DNA of 64,000 nt, taken from positions 39,708-103,707 of the forward strand of contig CAXBDQ010000006.1 in NCBI GenBank assembly GCA_963974675.1, in the 5' to 3' direction. Below, piece after piece: positions 1 through 8,200 of this stretch (its first letter is position 1; each line of letters begins with the position of its first letter). The translations under genes and the position numbers were made by a program. Under the pieces are notes generated by a model that was not told where the DNA came from, searched no databases, and saw nothing but the letters and a program-made list of their open reading frames with translations. This stretch comes from Porticoccus sp963974675. GTDB taxonomy: Bacteria > Pseudomonadota > Gammaproteobacteria > Pseudomonadales > Porticoccaceae.

Positions 1-2
1 AC

Positions 3-1253
3 AATCTCAATCACACATTAGAAATTGCCGCTGATGCCCTACGCCTGCCACCTTGGGATGCAGATGTCACCAAGTTGTCTGGAGGCGAGAAACGCCGGGT
101 AGCATTGTGCCGACTACTACTTTCCAAGCCCGACATGATTCTGCTGGATGAGCCCACCAATCACCTGGATGCGGAGTCGGTGTATTGGTTGGAAAAATTC
201 CTTGAAGAGTTTTCCGGCACCGTCGTTGCGGTAACACATGATCGTTACTTCCTCGACAACGTTGCAGGGTGGATTTTAGAGCTGGACCGCGGTCACGGCA
301 TTCCCTATGAAGGCAACTACACGACGTGGCTGGAAACCAAAGAACAACGCCTTGCCACAGAGCAAAAGCAAGAAGATGCCCACCAGCGGACCATTAAGAA
401 CGAACTCGAATGGGTTCGCCAAAACCCCAAAGGTCGTCGCGCCAAAAACAAAGCACGTCTGGCCCGTTTTGATGAGATGAACTCTCAAGACTTCCAAAAC
501 CGCAACGAAACCAATGAAATTTATATTCCACCCGGCCCGCGCCTGGGAGACAAGGTTATTGAATTTGATGGCGTCAGCAAAAGTTTTGGTGACGAGCTGC
601 TACTGGACAACCTGTCCTTCAGTATTCCCAAAGGCGCCATCGTTGGTATCGTAGGTGGTAACGGTGCAGGTAAATCCACCCTGTTCCGTATGATTTCTGG
701 TGCTGAACAGCCCGATAGCGGCGCCATCACCATCGGCGAAACGGTAAAACTGGCTTTTGTTGAACAAAGTCGTGAAAACCTCGACGACAGCAAAACTGTT
801 TGGGAAGAAATTTCAGGCGGCCAAGACAACCTACACATCGGCAATTACGAAGTCTCTTCTCGAGCCTATGCCGGCCGCTTCAACTTCAAGGGCGGCGATC
901 AGCAAAAACGTGTGGGCGAATTATCCGGTGGTGAACGTGGCCGCTTGCACTTGGCTAATACGCTGAAACAAGGGGCAAATCTACTGTTGCTGGATGAGCC
1001 CTCAAATGACCTAGATATTGAAACCCTGCGTGCACTGGAAGAAGCTATTCAAACCTTCCCCGGCTGCGTCATGGTGATATCCCACGACCGCTGGTTTTTG
1101 GATCGGGTCGCCACCCACATCCTCGCCTACGAAGGCGATAGTGAAGTGGTGCTATTTGAAGGTGACTACACCGAATACCACGAAGATTTTATCAAAAGAA
1201 AGGGGCAGGACGCTCAACCTAAGCGGGTCAAATATAAAAGGCTAAAACATTAA
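3..1253 (+). CDS. ettA: EttA, energy-dependent translational throttle ABC-F ATPase (5' part missing)
   Basis: The reading frame is open from the first complete codon of the window, so the N-terminal part (first Walker A) lies upstream. What remains shows the first signature LSGGE and Walker B LLLDEPTNHLD, the charged linker that in EttA contacts P-site tRNA, the second Walker A (GGNGAGKST; the family usually has GPNGAGKST), a second signature LSGGERGR and Walker B LLLDEPSNDLD. It ends in KRVKYKRLKH, like the basic tail of EttA. EttA is a soluble ribosome-associated ATPase that gates the first steps of elongation according to ATP/ADP levels; it has no membrane domain. Assignment to EttA rather than another ABC-F protein rests on the collinear match with the known E. 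coli sequence, recalled rather than searched. Confidence 0.95.
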   Translation, partial: NLNHTLEIAADALRLPPWDADVTKLSGGEKRRVALCRLLLSKPDMILLDEPTNHLDAESVYWLEKFLEEFSGTVVAVTHDRYFLDNVAGWILELDRGHGIPYEGNYTTWLETKEQRLATEQKQEDAHQRTIKNELEWVRQNPKGRRAKNKARLARFDEMNSQDFQNRNETNEIYIPPGPRLGDKVIEFDGVSKSFGDELLLDNLSFSIPKGAIVGIVGGNGAGKSTLFRMISGAEQPDSGAITIGETVKLAFVEQSRENLDDSKTVWEEISGGQDNLHIGNYEVSSRAYAGRFNFKGGDQQKRVGELSGGERGRLHLANTLKQGANLLLLDEPSNDLDIETLRALEEAIQTFPGCVMVISHDRWFLDRVATHILAYEGDSEVVLFEGDYTEYHEDFIKRKGQDAQPKRVKYKRLKH

Positions 1254-1328
1254 TTAAATAGTGAAAAATATCATAGCTTCTTGTTATGGAACCTATGATG
1301 GCAACAACAATTCGAGGGAATGAAAACG

Positions 1329-1361
1329 AAAAAGGGCCGCCTAATAAGGCGGCCCTTTTTT
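1329..1361. terminator. Bidirectional intrinsic terminator between ettA and the converging HA-repeat gene
   Basis: A GC-rich stem (AAGGGCCGCC pairing with GGCGGCCCTT, loop TAATAA) is flanked by A5 on the left and T6 on the right, so it can end transcription from both sides. It sits between the ettA stop and the stop of the minus-strand gene. Confidence 0.9.
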
Positions 1362-1393
1362 AACGTTCAAATGTTATTTATTAACACTCTACA

Positions 1394-2095
1394 TTATTTT
1401 TTCCGAGGAATGTGCAGAGTCAATGCCAAACCATCGTCGCCTGTTGCCCAAGCAAAACCTATCTCGTCCAGCTTCAGCATTTTTTCCAGAGGAAGATAGC
1501 TGTAATGCAAGTCTGTCCGCTGCTTAATGACCCACTCACCCAGCTCCAACTCATCTTCAGTGATGTAGTCTTCAGGCACCAAACAATCACCATACTCGGC
1601 TTTGTAGGCTTCTAAAGCAGCAAAGGCTCTTTTCCAATCATACTCACGAAGATCCCAAACATAATCCAGCGTACACAAACGCTGGTACTTCTCTCTAGGG
1701 TAGTTGCCTTCAGTGAGACGCTGGGCTCTTGCCCAATCGCCAAGCTCGTAATGATCACCTGCGGTAATGTAATTTTCGGGAACAAGACTATGGCCGAACT
1801 GTGCTCTGAAAGATTGCAGCTCAGCAAAGCCTTTTTCCCAATGCGGCTCATGGGGGTCCCAAACAAACTCCAGCTTATCAAGGCGCTGGATTTGGTCCTC
1901 TGTCAGATTGCTTTCAGCCCGGTCATAACGCAACTTTAAAAGCCAGAACCCTAGCGTAAAACCATCTTCAGTAATATAAAATTGAGGGACCAGACAATTA
2001 CCCTTTTCAGCTTTATAAGCTGCCAGGTGTTGGTATGCTACATCCCATGGTGTCTCGGCAGTTTCGTTTAGTTTTGTTTCTAAGTCTTTATACAT
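1394..2095 (-). CDS. Stand-alone protein of three helicase-associated (HA) repeats
   Basis: 233 residues made almost wholly of three similar units at about residues 17-79, 86-147 and 154-216. Each begins with a Trp, then F/L..L.A(Y/F), a GxxLVPxxYIT(E/A) core, LG.W...(Q)R, and ends LD.(I/L)(G/E)F(V/A)W. This pattern is that of the helicase-associated domain (Pfam HA, PF03457), normally found in tandem behind superfamily 2 helicase domains. No helicase domain is present here or next door. There is no signal peptide or membrane segment, so a cytoplasmic, possibly nucleic-acid-binding role is inferred; the real function is unknown. ATG start; the gene is monocistronic and converges on ettA. Confidence 0.75.
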   Translation of the reverse strand: MYKDLETKLNETAETPWDVAYQHLAAYKAEKGNCLVPQFYITEDGFTLGFWLLKLRYDRAESNLTEDQIQRLDKLEFVWDPHEPHWEKGFAELQSFRAQFGHSLVPENYITAGDHYELGDWARAQRLTEGNYPREKYQRLCTLDYVWDLREYDWKRAFAALEAYKAEYGDCLVPEDYITEDELELGEWVIKQRTDLHYSYLPLEKMLKLDEIGFAWATGDDGLALTLHIPRKK

Positions 2096-2253
2096 AATTA
2101 TGTTTCTTTGTAGTTATTTCCCAGTATTCATGTATAGAATCAAAAAATTCTAGGCCTACGAATTCAGCGGGTGGTTAATAAAAATGGCCACGAACCTGTA
2201 ACCATAACAGATAAAATACGCCTTTTCGATGACTTTTTAAACAGGATTTATGC

Positions 2254-2850
2254 ATGACAAACAACGATATCTTACGCCGAATACGCTATACCTTTGATTT
2301 TAACGACACCAAAATGATGGCTATTTTTGGCCTCGCAGACATTCAGGTTACACGGGAACAAGTCAGCCAATGGCTGAAAAAGGAAGAGGACCCCGCCTAC
2401 CAAAACTGTAGTGACGCGCTATTAGCAACATTTTTGAATGGTCTGATTACTGAAAAGCGTGGTAAAAAAGACGGGGCACAACCCGCGCCAGAGAAACGCC
2501 TAACGAACAATATTATATTTATGAAGTTAAAAATTGCCTTCAACCTAAAGGCTGAAGATATATTAGAAATCATGGAGTTAGCCAATTTTAGTCTAAGCAA
2601 ACACGAATTAAGTGCTTTCTTCCGCAAGGCTGACCACAAAAACCACCGGGAGTGTAAAGATCAGGTTTTACGCAATTTTTTAAAGGGCATGCAGCTTAAA
2701 CATCGAGGAGAGGCTGAACCTGACCCAATAGAACCCATTGAGATTAATTCTGATTCCGACGCAACAGAACCCGGCACTGACAAACCAAAGTCAGGGTTTC
2801 AGTGGAAGCCACTCCCTCGACATAAAACTGATTCAGATGGGAATGAATAA
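2254..2850 (+). CDS. yehS: YehS family protein (DUF1456, two repeats)
   Basis: 198 residues. Two related units (about residues 2-71 and 83-150) share N(D/N)I(L/I)...(I/L)...F..., a hydrophobic middle and C.(D/S)..L..FL(K/N)G(L/M), which is the DUF1456 layout of E. coli YehS. The C-terminal 45 residues are acidic and probably disordered. The biochemical role of the family is unknown. It is transcribed alone, away from the HA-repeat gene, and is followed by a hairpin at 2900. The ATG is the first in frame; upstream bases hold only a weak purine-rich ribosome site. Confidence 0.85.
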   Translation: MTNNDILRRIRYTFDFNDTKMMAIFGLADIQVTREQVSQWLKKEEDPAYQNCSDALLATFLNGLITEKRGKKDGAQPAPEKRLTNNIIFMKLKIAFNLKAEDILEIMELANFSLSKHELSAFFRKADHKNHRECKDQVLRNFLKGMQLKHRGEAEPDPIEPIEINSDSDATEPGTDKPKSGFQWKPLPRHKTDSDGNE

Positions 2851-2899
2851 CGCGCCAACAGCACAGAAATTACTATTTACGACCAAAAAAAGACTTCCA

Positions 2900-2929
2900 G
2901 GCAAATAACACCTAGGTTATTTGCCTTTT
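2900..2929 (+). terminator. Intrinsic terminator after yehS, overlapping the glpK stop
   Basis: Perfect 10-base inverted repeat GGCAAATAAC / GTTATTTGCC with loop ACCTAG, followed by TTTT on the plus strand. The right arm contains the glpK stop codon and last codons, so the converging genes share the element. Confidence 0.7.
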
Positions 2930-4422
2930 GTGTCCCCCAGCAGCATCTTCATGGCGCTTTTCCAGCCATCATAAAGCCTCTCACGCTGTTCTGGCTCCAT
3001 TTGCGGCCTGTAATTCTTATCAGCTTTCCACCCCCCAGCAATATCCTCTATCCCACAAAACACACCGACCTGCACGCCAGCTAATGCTGCGGCGCCCCAT
3101 GCCGTTGCCTCTGTAACATGGGGTATTTCAATAGAAATATCCAACATGTCGGCCAAAAACTGGCACATAAAAGTATTGGCCACCAAGCCACCGTCAGCAC
3201 GAATAACATCTAGTCGGTGGCCGCTATCTAACTGCATAGCACCCATTAGATCGCGAGTTTGATAGGCCTGAGCTTCCAGTGCGGCGCGAACAATATGGGC
3301 TTGGGTACTTTCACGGGACAACCCCATAATTAACCCTTTTGCTTCAGGGCACCAATAGGGCGCGCCCAACCCAGTAAAAGCGGGTACAAAATAGACTTCA
3401 TTGTTATCTTCCACCGATAGGGCAAGCGCCTCGCTTTCGCTGGCATCATCAAACAGCTCCAAGCCATCACGGAGCCATTGAATCGCCGCACCCGCGACAA
3501 AAATTGAACCCTCTAAGGCATAGGTCATTTGCCCATTAATACGGTAAGCCACTGTAGTCAGTAGTCGATGCTGGGATTGTTTAAACTCGGCACCAATATT
3601 CATCAAGGCAAAACACCCAGTACCATAGGTAGATTTGACCATACCCGGCTCAAAGCAAGCCTGACCGATTAACGCAGCTTGCTGATCCCCGGCCATACCA
3701 CCTATGGGGATTTCTGCGCCCAAAACACTAGCATCAGTCGTACCGAATGCGGCGATATTGTCTTTCACTTCAGGCAGTAGACATAGGGGGATATTGAACA
3801 GCGCCAGCAGCTCACTATCCCACTGTTGCTCTACAATGTTGTAAAGCATGGTACGTGACGCATTAGTGATATCGGTGGCATGTACTACGCCTCGGGTAAG
3901 CTTCCAGAGCAAATAACTATCCACGGTGCCAAATGCCAGCTCGCCAGCTTCTGCTCGGGCTCGCACCCCCGGAACATTATCCAAAATCCATGCGGCTTTG
4001 CTGGCAGAAAAGTAAGGGTCGAGCAGCAACCCTGTTTTTTTTGTTATCACTGCCTCAAGCCCCTGCTTTTTTAAGGCATGACAATATTCGGCTGTTCTTC
4101 TGTCTTGCCAAACAATGGCATTGTAGACAGGCTCACCGGTACTTCTGTCCCAGACAATGGTTGTTTCTCGTTGATTGGTAATACCAATGGCAACAGGGTT
4201 TACCGGAGTAGAATTCGATACGCCTTTATTTAAAATTTTGCTACAGCAAGCATGGGTATCATTCCAAATATCTTCAGGTCGCTGTTCTACCCAGCCCTTG
4301 TGCGGATAATACAACTGCAATTCTTTTTGCTGCACATCCAGCACGTCACCTGCCTGTGAAAACAAAATAGCACGAGAACTTGTAGTGCCTTGATCAATTG
4401 CCAGAAGTGTCGGTTTATCCAT
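2917..4422 (-). CDS. glpK: Glycerol kinase
   Basis: 501 residues, the usual length. ATP-dependent phosphorylation of glycerol to sn-glycerol 3-phosphate in the cytoplasm. The FGGY-kinase phosphate-binding loop AIDQGTTSSRAILF is at the N terminus; MAGDQQAALIGQ and STYGTGCF form the second nucleotide-binding motif near residue 245-270, and GLGAPYW follows near residue 350. No glpF, glpD or glpR is adjacent, so the gene stands alone, unlike the common glpFK operon. The start ATG is preceded by GGAAGAAAAC, an adequate ribosome site. Complete and unremarkable. Confidence 0.97.
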   Translation of the reverse strand: MDKPTLLAIDQGTTSSRAILFSQAGDVLDVQQKELQLYYPHKGWVEQRPEDIWNDTHACCSKILNKGVSNSTPVNPVAIGITNQRETTIVWDRSTGEPVYNAIVWQDRRTAEYCHALKKQGLEAVITKKTGLLLDPYFSASKAAWILDNVPGVRARAEAGELAFGTVDSYLLWKLTRGVVHATDITNASRTMLYNIVEQQWDSELLALFNIPLCLLPEVKDNIAAFGTTDASVLGAEIPIGGMAGDQQAALIGQACFEPGMVKSTYGTGCFALMNIGAEFKQSQHRLLTTVAYRINGQMTYALEGSIFVAGAAIQWLRDGLELFDDASESEALALSVEDNNEVYFVPAFTGLGAPYWCPEAKGLIMGLSRESTQAHIVRAALEAQAYQTRDLMGAMQLDSGHRLDVIRADGGLVANTFMCQFLADMLDISIEIPHVTEATAWGAAALAGVQVGVFCGIEDIAGGWKADKNYRPQMEPEQRERLYDGWKSAMKMLLGDTKGK

Positions 4423-4660
4423 TTCTTATGTTTTCTTCCTGCGTTTTTTAGATTTTTTTGGCCGTATTTTTATGACGACCTCAACCACAACATTCATCAC
4501 ATAAACATCTAGAATATGGAATATTTTTTTCATTCACTGGTTTAAAGTATACCCAAACTTTGTCAAACAAATCCTGAGTATCTAGTGATAGCACGTCAAC
4601 CAATCAGCAGAGCTCACGTTTATATACCTCACGAACAACACTATAATGAGGTAGCACACC

Positions 4661-5062
4661 ATGAATCTGAAAACATCTCTACTGGCTATTCTAGCTGCAG
4701 CATTAATGGCCCCCACATTATCATTCGCTCATGGGCAAGATCATCTAAAAACACGCTTGCACGTCAGTGCTATCCATGCAGCAAACGCTTATTCAGCCCA
4801 CCGCCATGACAACAATTTTCGATATGTAAAATCCCACCATCAATTACATCACCGCAACAACAGAGCAGATTATCTGGACCGCAAAGGTGACCGAATTGAC
4901 CGGCGACTGGATCACAAAGGCGAAAGGATTAACAACAAATTGGACCGTGCTGCTTATCAGGCATGGCGTCAAGGTGACAACAGAAAAGCTCGCCAATTAG
5001 ACCGGAAAGGCGACAAAATTGAACGTTACTATGACCGTAAAGGCGGCCACCACAACGGCTAG
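4661..5062 (+). CDS. Small exported protein with LDxKGDRI repeats, unknown function
   Basis: 133 residues with a clear Sec signal peptide (charged start, LLAILAAALMAPTLS core, cleavage near SFA-HG around residue 23). The mature part is very basic and histidine-rich, with four copies of a short motif: LDRKGDRI, LDHKGERI, LDRKGDKI and YDRKGGH. The spacing would suit amphipathic helices with alternating Arg/Lys and Asp/Glu. I recognise it only as a type of small periplasmic protein seen in gammaproteobacteria, not a named family. A GAGG ribosome site lies about ten bases before the ATG. The gene is followed by lemA in the same direction but 177 bp away, so co-transcription is uncertain. Confidence 0.7.
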   Translation: MNLKTSLLAILAAALMAPTLSFAHGQDHLKTRLHVSAIHAANAYSAHRHDNNFRYVKSHHQLHHRNNRADYLDRKGDRIDRRLDHKGERINNKLDRAAYQAWRQGDNRKARQLDRKGDKIERYYDRKGGHHNG

Positions 5063-5239
5063 TCGCCCTGCTCTATTCACAAGGACGTGAACGGAAAACA
5101 CCTAAAAATAATAATACTCAAAAAAACAACCTGTCCTGCTTACCACTAATGATTCAGTCCGGGCTGCAACACTCCGCACTATTGCCCCTCGCCAACAAAA
5201 TCCCTATTCTTCGACCACTGGTTACACAAGGATGGGGTT

Positions 5240-5815
5240 ATGCAGATTTCCACGTTTATTCTGATAGGCATACTGGTTTTAGTTGGTGGCTACGGGGTTA
5301 CGCTTTATAACAACCTAGTAGCACTCAAACATCGCGTCGCTCAGGCTTGGGCCAATATCGACGTTTTGCTTAAACAACGCCACGATGAGCTGCCTAAGTT
5401 GGTTGAAACTTGCAAGCAGTACATGGGGTATGAACAAGAAACATTAGAAAATGTCATTGCCGCCCGCAGCGATGTGTCCACGGCAGCACAGTCTCAGGAT
5501 ATTGCCGCTCTCGGATTGGCCGAAACAAACCTTCGAAGCGGGCTTGGCCGCTTATTTGCCCTCGCAGAGGACTATCCGGAACTGAAAGCCAACGAATCGT
5601 TCCAACACTTACAAGCTCGTATTTCGGATCTCGAAAATGGCATTGCGGACCGTCGTGAGCTGTATAATGAGTCAGTCAATCTGAACAATATCCGCATTGA
5701 ACAATTTCCAGATGTACTCATTGCCAACTTCTTTAAATTTGGAGCCCATGATTTGCTTGAATTCTCAGAAGAAGAAACGGCCGATGTCGAGATAAAAAAC
5801 CTGTTTAGCTCCTAG
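5240..5815 (+). CDS. lemA: LemA family membrane-anchored protein
   Basis: 191 residues: one N-terminal membrane segment (about residues 5-24) followed by a long helical domain opening with YNNLV.LK.RV..AWANIDVLLKQR.DE.P.LV, the LemA signature. LemA proteins place their N terminus outside and the helical bundle mainly in the periplasm; the biochemical role is not settled. A strong ribosome site (AAGGATGGGG) precedes the ATG. The next gene downstream encodes a GIDE-domain protein, a pairing known from several LemA loci, which suggests the two act together at the envelope. Confidence 0.93.
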   Translation: MQISTFILIGILVLVGGYGVTLYNNLVALKHRVAQAWANIDVLLKQRHDELPKLVETCKQYMGYEQETLENVIAARSDVSTAAQSQDIAALGLAETNLRSGLGRLFALAEDYPELKANESFQHLQARISDLENGIADRRELYNESVNLNNIRIEQFPDVLIANFFKFGAHDLLEFSEEETADVEIKNLFSS

Positions 5816-5879
5816 AACGGTTAACCCGCAACCTGTTAACTCACAAATTATGTTAACCCTCAAATAAAGCATCAATCTC

Positions 5880-6875
5880 ATGTTCTCAACCGATATCGCC
5901 GCTCTATTTTGTAGCGACTGTGTGCGCAGCATGCCCAACTGGGACTACAGGATCTGGCTTGGGATTGCAATATTGGGCACACTGTTCTGCCTAAGACACT
6001 GCCACCGACAGTTTACAAGGGCACGACTTATTGAGGATATGCCCACCTCCCGAATACGCTCTGCCAGCCAAGGCTATATCGAGCTGGTTGGTGTCGCAGA
6101 ACTTCAGGGCAACCCCCAACTGGCTCCGCTCAGCAATACCCTATGCTTGTGGTGGCGTTATACCATTGAGAAATACCAAAGTTCCGGTAAATCCAGCCAC
6201 TGGATAACGGTAGAGAAACGTACATGCAGCCAACCATTCCACCTGAAAGACACCACAGGAATATGCCGAGTTGAACCTCAAGGAGCTGAAATAAACACGT
6301 TGCACCGACGAACCTGGCACGGCAATACACGTCGCCCCATCATGGATCCCTCCACTTTAAAACAGAAAACTAAAGGTGGCTTTCTATCACTGCTCACCAC
6401 AAACATTTCTATCGGCGGCATATCCTTGGGTAGACGTTACCGCTATACAGAACACTTGATCATGGAGGGAGATCCCCTCTACACACTAGGGCGCTTTGAG
6501 ACAAACAGCAGTGGCCAGCGGACTCTCTCTCCCATGCAACTTTCTGGCGACATTCTTAGCGACTGGAAACAGGATTTCCCCGCATTGCTGGCACGCTACG
6601 ATAAAAATAATGATGGCAAGCTGGACTTAAAAGAGTGGCAACAGGTTCGCGATGCAGCCCTAGATGAAGTCAAACATCGACAAACACAGCAAGCTCATCA
6701 ACCAGCAGATCATGTGCTCACTCAACCCCGGCACAAGGACTTTCCTTTTATTATCGACAGCACCGAACAAGAACATCTCAGCCGACGCTTACGACGCCAA
6801 TCCATTGTCTACGCCGTAGGTTTTTTACTTGCTGGAGTATTGAGCTGCTGGCTTATCAACAGCCGTTTTTTCTAG
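5880..6875 (+). CDS. GIDE-domain membrane protein with an EF-hand, LemA partner
   Basis: 331 residues. A membrane segment near residues 24-40 is followed by a domain resembling the bacterial counterpart of the eukaryotic MUL1/GIDE region (GYIELVGVAEL, WWRYTIEKY, a conserved L.DTTG, and EGDPLYTLGRF). After it comes a canonical 12-residue EF-hand loop DKNNDGKLDLKE, with acidic or Asn ligands at positions 1, 3, 5, 9 and Glu at 12, so calcium binding is likely. A second membrane segment closes the protein (about 308-328). It has no RING finger, so no ubiquitin-ligase activity is implied. The first ATG has little ribosome site; a Met at residue 18 is an alternative start. It follows lemA by 64 bp. 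Confidence 0.75.
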   Translation: MFSTDIAALFCSDCVRSMPNWDYRIWLGIAILGTLFCLRHCHRQFTRARLIEDMPTSRIRSASQGYIELVGVAELQGNPQLAPLSNTLCLWWRYTIEKYQSSGKSSHWITVEKRTCSQPFHLKDTTGICRVEPQGAEINTLHRRTWHGNTRRPIMDPSTLKQKTKGGFLSLLTTNISIGGISLGRRYRYTEHLIMEGDPLYTLGRFETNSSGQRTLSPMQLSGDILSDWKQDFPALLARYDKNNDGKLDLKEWQQVRDAALDEVKHRQTQQAHQPADHVLTQPRHKDFPFIIDSTEQEHLSRRLRRQSIVYAVGFLLAGVLSCWLINSRFF

Positions 6876-6959
6876 CCAGCCTCCTTGTAAAGACTGCTCC
6901 ACCCATACTGTTCAAGACATCACTGATCAGCGGGTGTGCTGGAAAGGCACATGCGTACC

Positions 6960-7280
6960 CTATTTGTAGAAAACAGCCAACCAAATCGTTTCTTCATCAG
7001 GGTCAGTCCAGCTCACCCGATGTCTTTTATGTGCTGGAATATTCAGATAATCCCCTGAAGTTAGCGACACTTCATCACCATTTTCAAATACCAGTGTTCC
7101 CGCTCCTTTTACGACCAAAATCCATTCATTTTCGTGCTGGTCATACCATTCATCATCTGGAGAACTCTGGCCTTTTGAAATAACCTTTTCTATCCGAATA
7201 GAATTCGTTGCGGCGAGATTTTCAACAATCTCCTCCGGGATATCATTGGGAATATTGGACAATATATTTTCTTTTTTCAT
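6960..7280 (-). CDS. Cupin-domain protein
   Basis: 106 residues forming a single small cupin: WILVVKGAGTLVFENGDEVSLTSGDYLNIPAHKRHRVSW in outline has G-x-G...E, G-D-Y-(x)-IPA and H-R-V, matching motifs 1 and 2. Potential metal ligands are His49-like and Glu residues before WILV and the final HxRH. The family covers many enzymes and binding proteins; no substrate can be read from the sequence. The minus-strand neighbour upstream is a DUF4404 protein about 98 bp away; operon structure is possible but not shown. Confidence 0.8.
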   Translation of the reverse strand: MKKENILSNIPNDIPEEIVENLAATNSIRIEKVISKGQSSPDDEWYDQHENEWILVVKGAGTLVFENGDEVSLTSGDYLNIPAHKRHRVSWTDPDEETIWLAVFYK

Positions 7281-7378
7281 GGCAATAACAGCAGCAAACT
7301 CTACTTATAACCCCTCCCGATTACACGGTGTTTTTTAGGTCATTTTTCACACTAACGCTGCCCGTCATAACAAGCAAA

Positions 7379-7648
7379 CTAAATACCCATTTTAGCCAAA
7401 GCTTCAAGCACTTGCCGTATGACCCCCGACAGGCGTGGATAATCCGCATCAAAATCACTGGCCTTGAGATCCAACCTCTCACGTAAAGTTTCCTTATGTT
7501 CTTCTGATTGCCCTTCACCTTGGGCTATTTGGACCATCTCGGACATCAGGTGTCCAAACATATCACGCTCTTCTGGCGCCATGGTGTGCGCCTTTTCCAA
7601 TTCATCATGTAACTCATCAAGGTGTTTTTTTAGTTCTTCGTTAGTCAT
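7379..7648 (-). CDS. DUF4404 family protein
   Basis: 89 residues, mostly charged helix: an N-terminal EELKKHLDELHDELEKA heptad region, and a C-terminal F.ADYPRLSGVIRQVLEALAKMGI that matches the conserved end of DUF4404 (small proteins of gammaproteobacteria, function unknown). No signal peptide or membrane segment. ATG start with a modest GAGG upstream. It is transcribed toward the cupin gene and away from amtB. Confidence 0.75.
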   Translation of the reverse strand: MTNEELKKHLDELHDELEKAHTMAPEERDMFGHLMSEMVQIAQGEGQSEEHKETLRERLDLKASDFDADYPRLSGVIRQVLEALAKMGI

Positions 7649-8200
7649 ATGAAAACCTCATAAAATTTAATCATAAAGTGAAAGCGGACGGAGTTTATTG
7701 TGCATATCATTTAAAAAATTTACTGGTCAAATAGAGCTCTTCCGAAAGATTTTTTTCTAGAAAATTCCCCAAAAAATAGCTCCCTCTACTCACACTCTCA
7801 TATACCGTCATAATATTTTTTTAAGTATATGCCATCTAACATATTCAGACGATGATTAAGACCACGCCAGAATAAAGGCTCCAATGGCACAGGACATAAT
7901 TAATAAGAATCAAAACGTTTAACAGAAAAAGATCCATTGATGGGTCGCCTGCCTAGGAACAACAAGTTTCGCACCAAATACAATCAACCCTAACGTTAAC
8001 GCCGCCAAAAGTCCTTCAAAAACAACGACACCGCACCAAAAAAATACATTTTTGGCGCAGTAGTTGCATAAAATTATAAAAATAGCCTAAAAAAAGCTAT
8101 AAACACCCAAAATTTAACCAAAATCGCTCTATATTGGTGCCAAATAAGACGTATAGATCTTATATTGCACCATTAGCGATCACAATAAAGGTGCGAAACC
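7649..8200. other. 550-bp intergenic region upstream of amtB
   Basis: No intact gene. The right half holds a sigma-54 promoter match (8053-8068) and several GCACCA/TGGTGC half-sites (7971-7976, 8033-8038, 8135-8140, 8167-8172) of the type bound by NtrC. On the minus strand, 8086 to 7919 is open and would encode a hydrophobic peptide ending QWIFFC, with more hydrophobic coding-like sequence beyond the stop; this may be a relic of a small membrane protein gene or a chance effect of A-rich plus-strand sequence. Confidence 0.5.
8053..8068 (+). promoter_or_regulatory. Sigma-54 (RpoN) promoter for amtB
   Basis: TGGCGC-AGTAG-TTGCA keeps the invariant GG-N10-GC spacing and departs from the TGGCAC-N5-TTGCA consensus at one position. 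It lies about 130 bp before the amtB ATG. GCACCA half-sites lie upstream, consistent with control by NtrC under nitrogen limitation. The match is seen in the sequence; the regulator is inferred. Confidence 0.75.

Noticed and set aside
4642..4647. TATAAT hexamer as -10 box of the small exported protein gene
   Set aside because: It lies only 13 bases before the ATG and overlaps the ribosome-site region, with no -35 at a fitting distance.
4585..4809. A plus-strand frame overlapping the small exported protein
   Set aside because: The signal peptide, repeats and ribosome site all belong to the frame starting at 4661.
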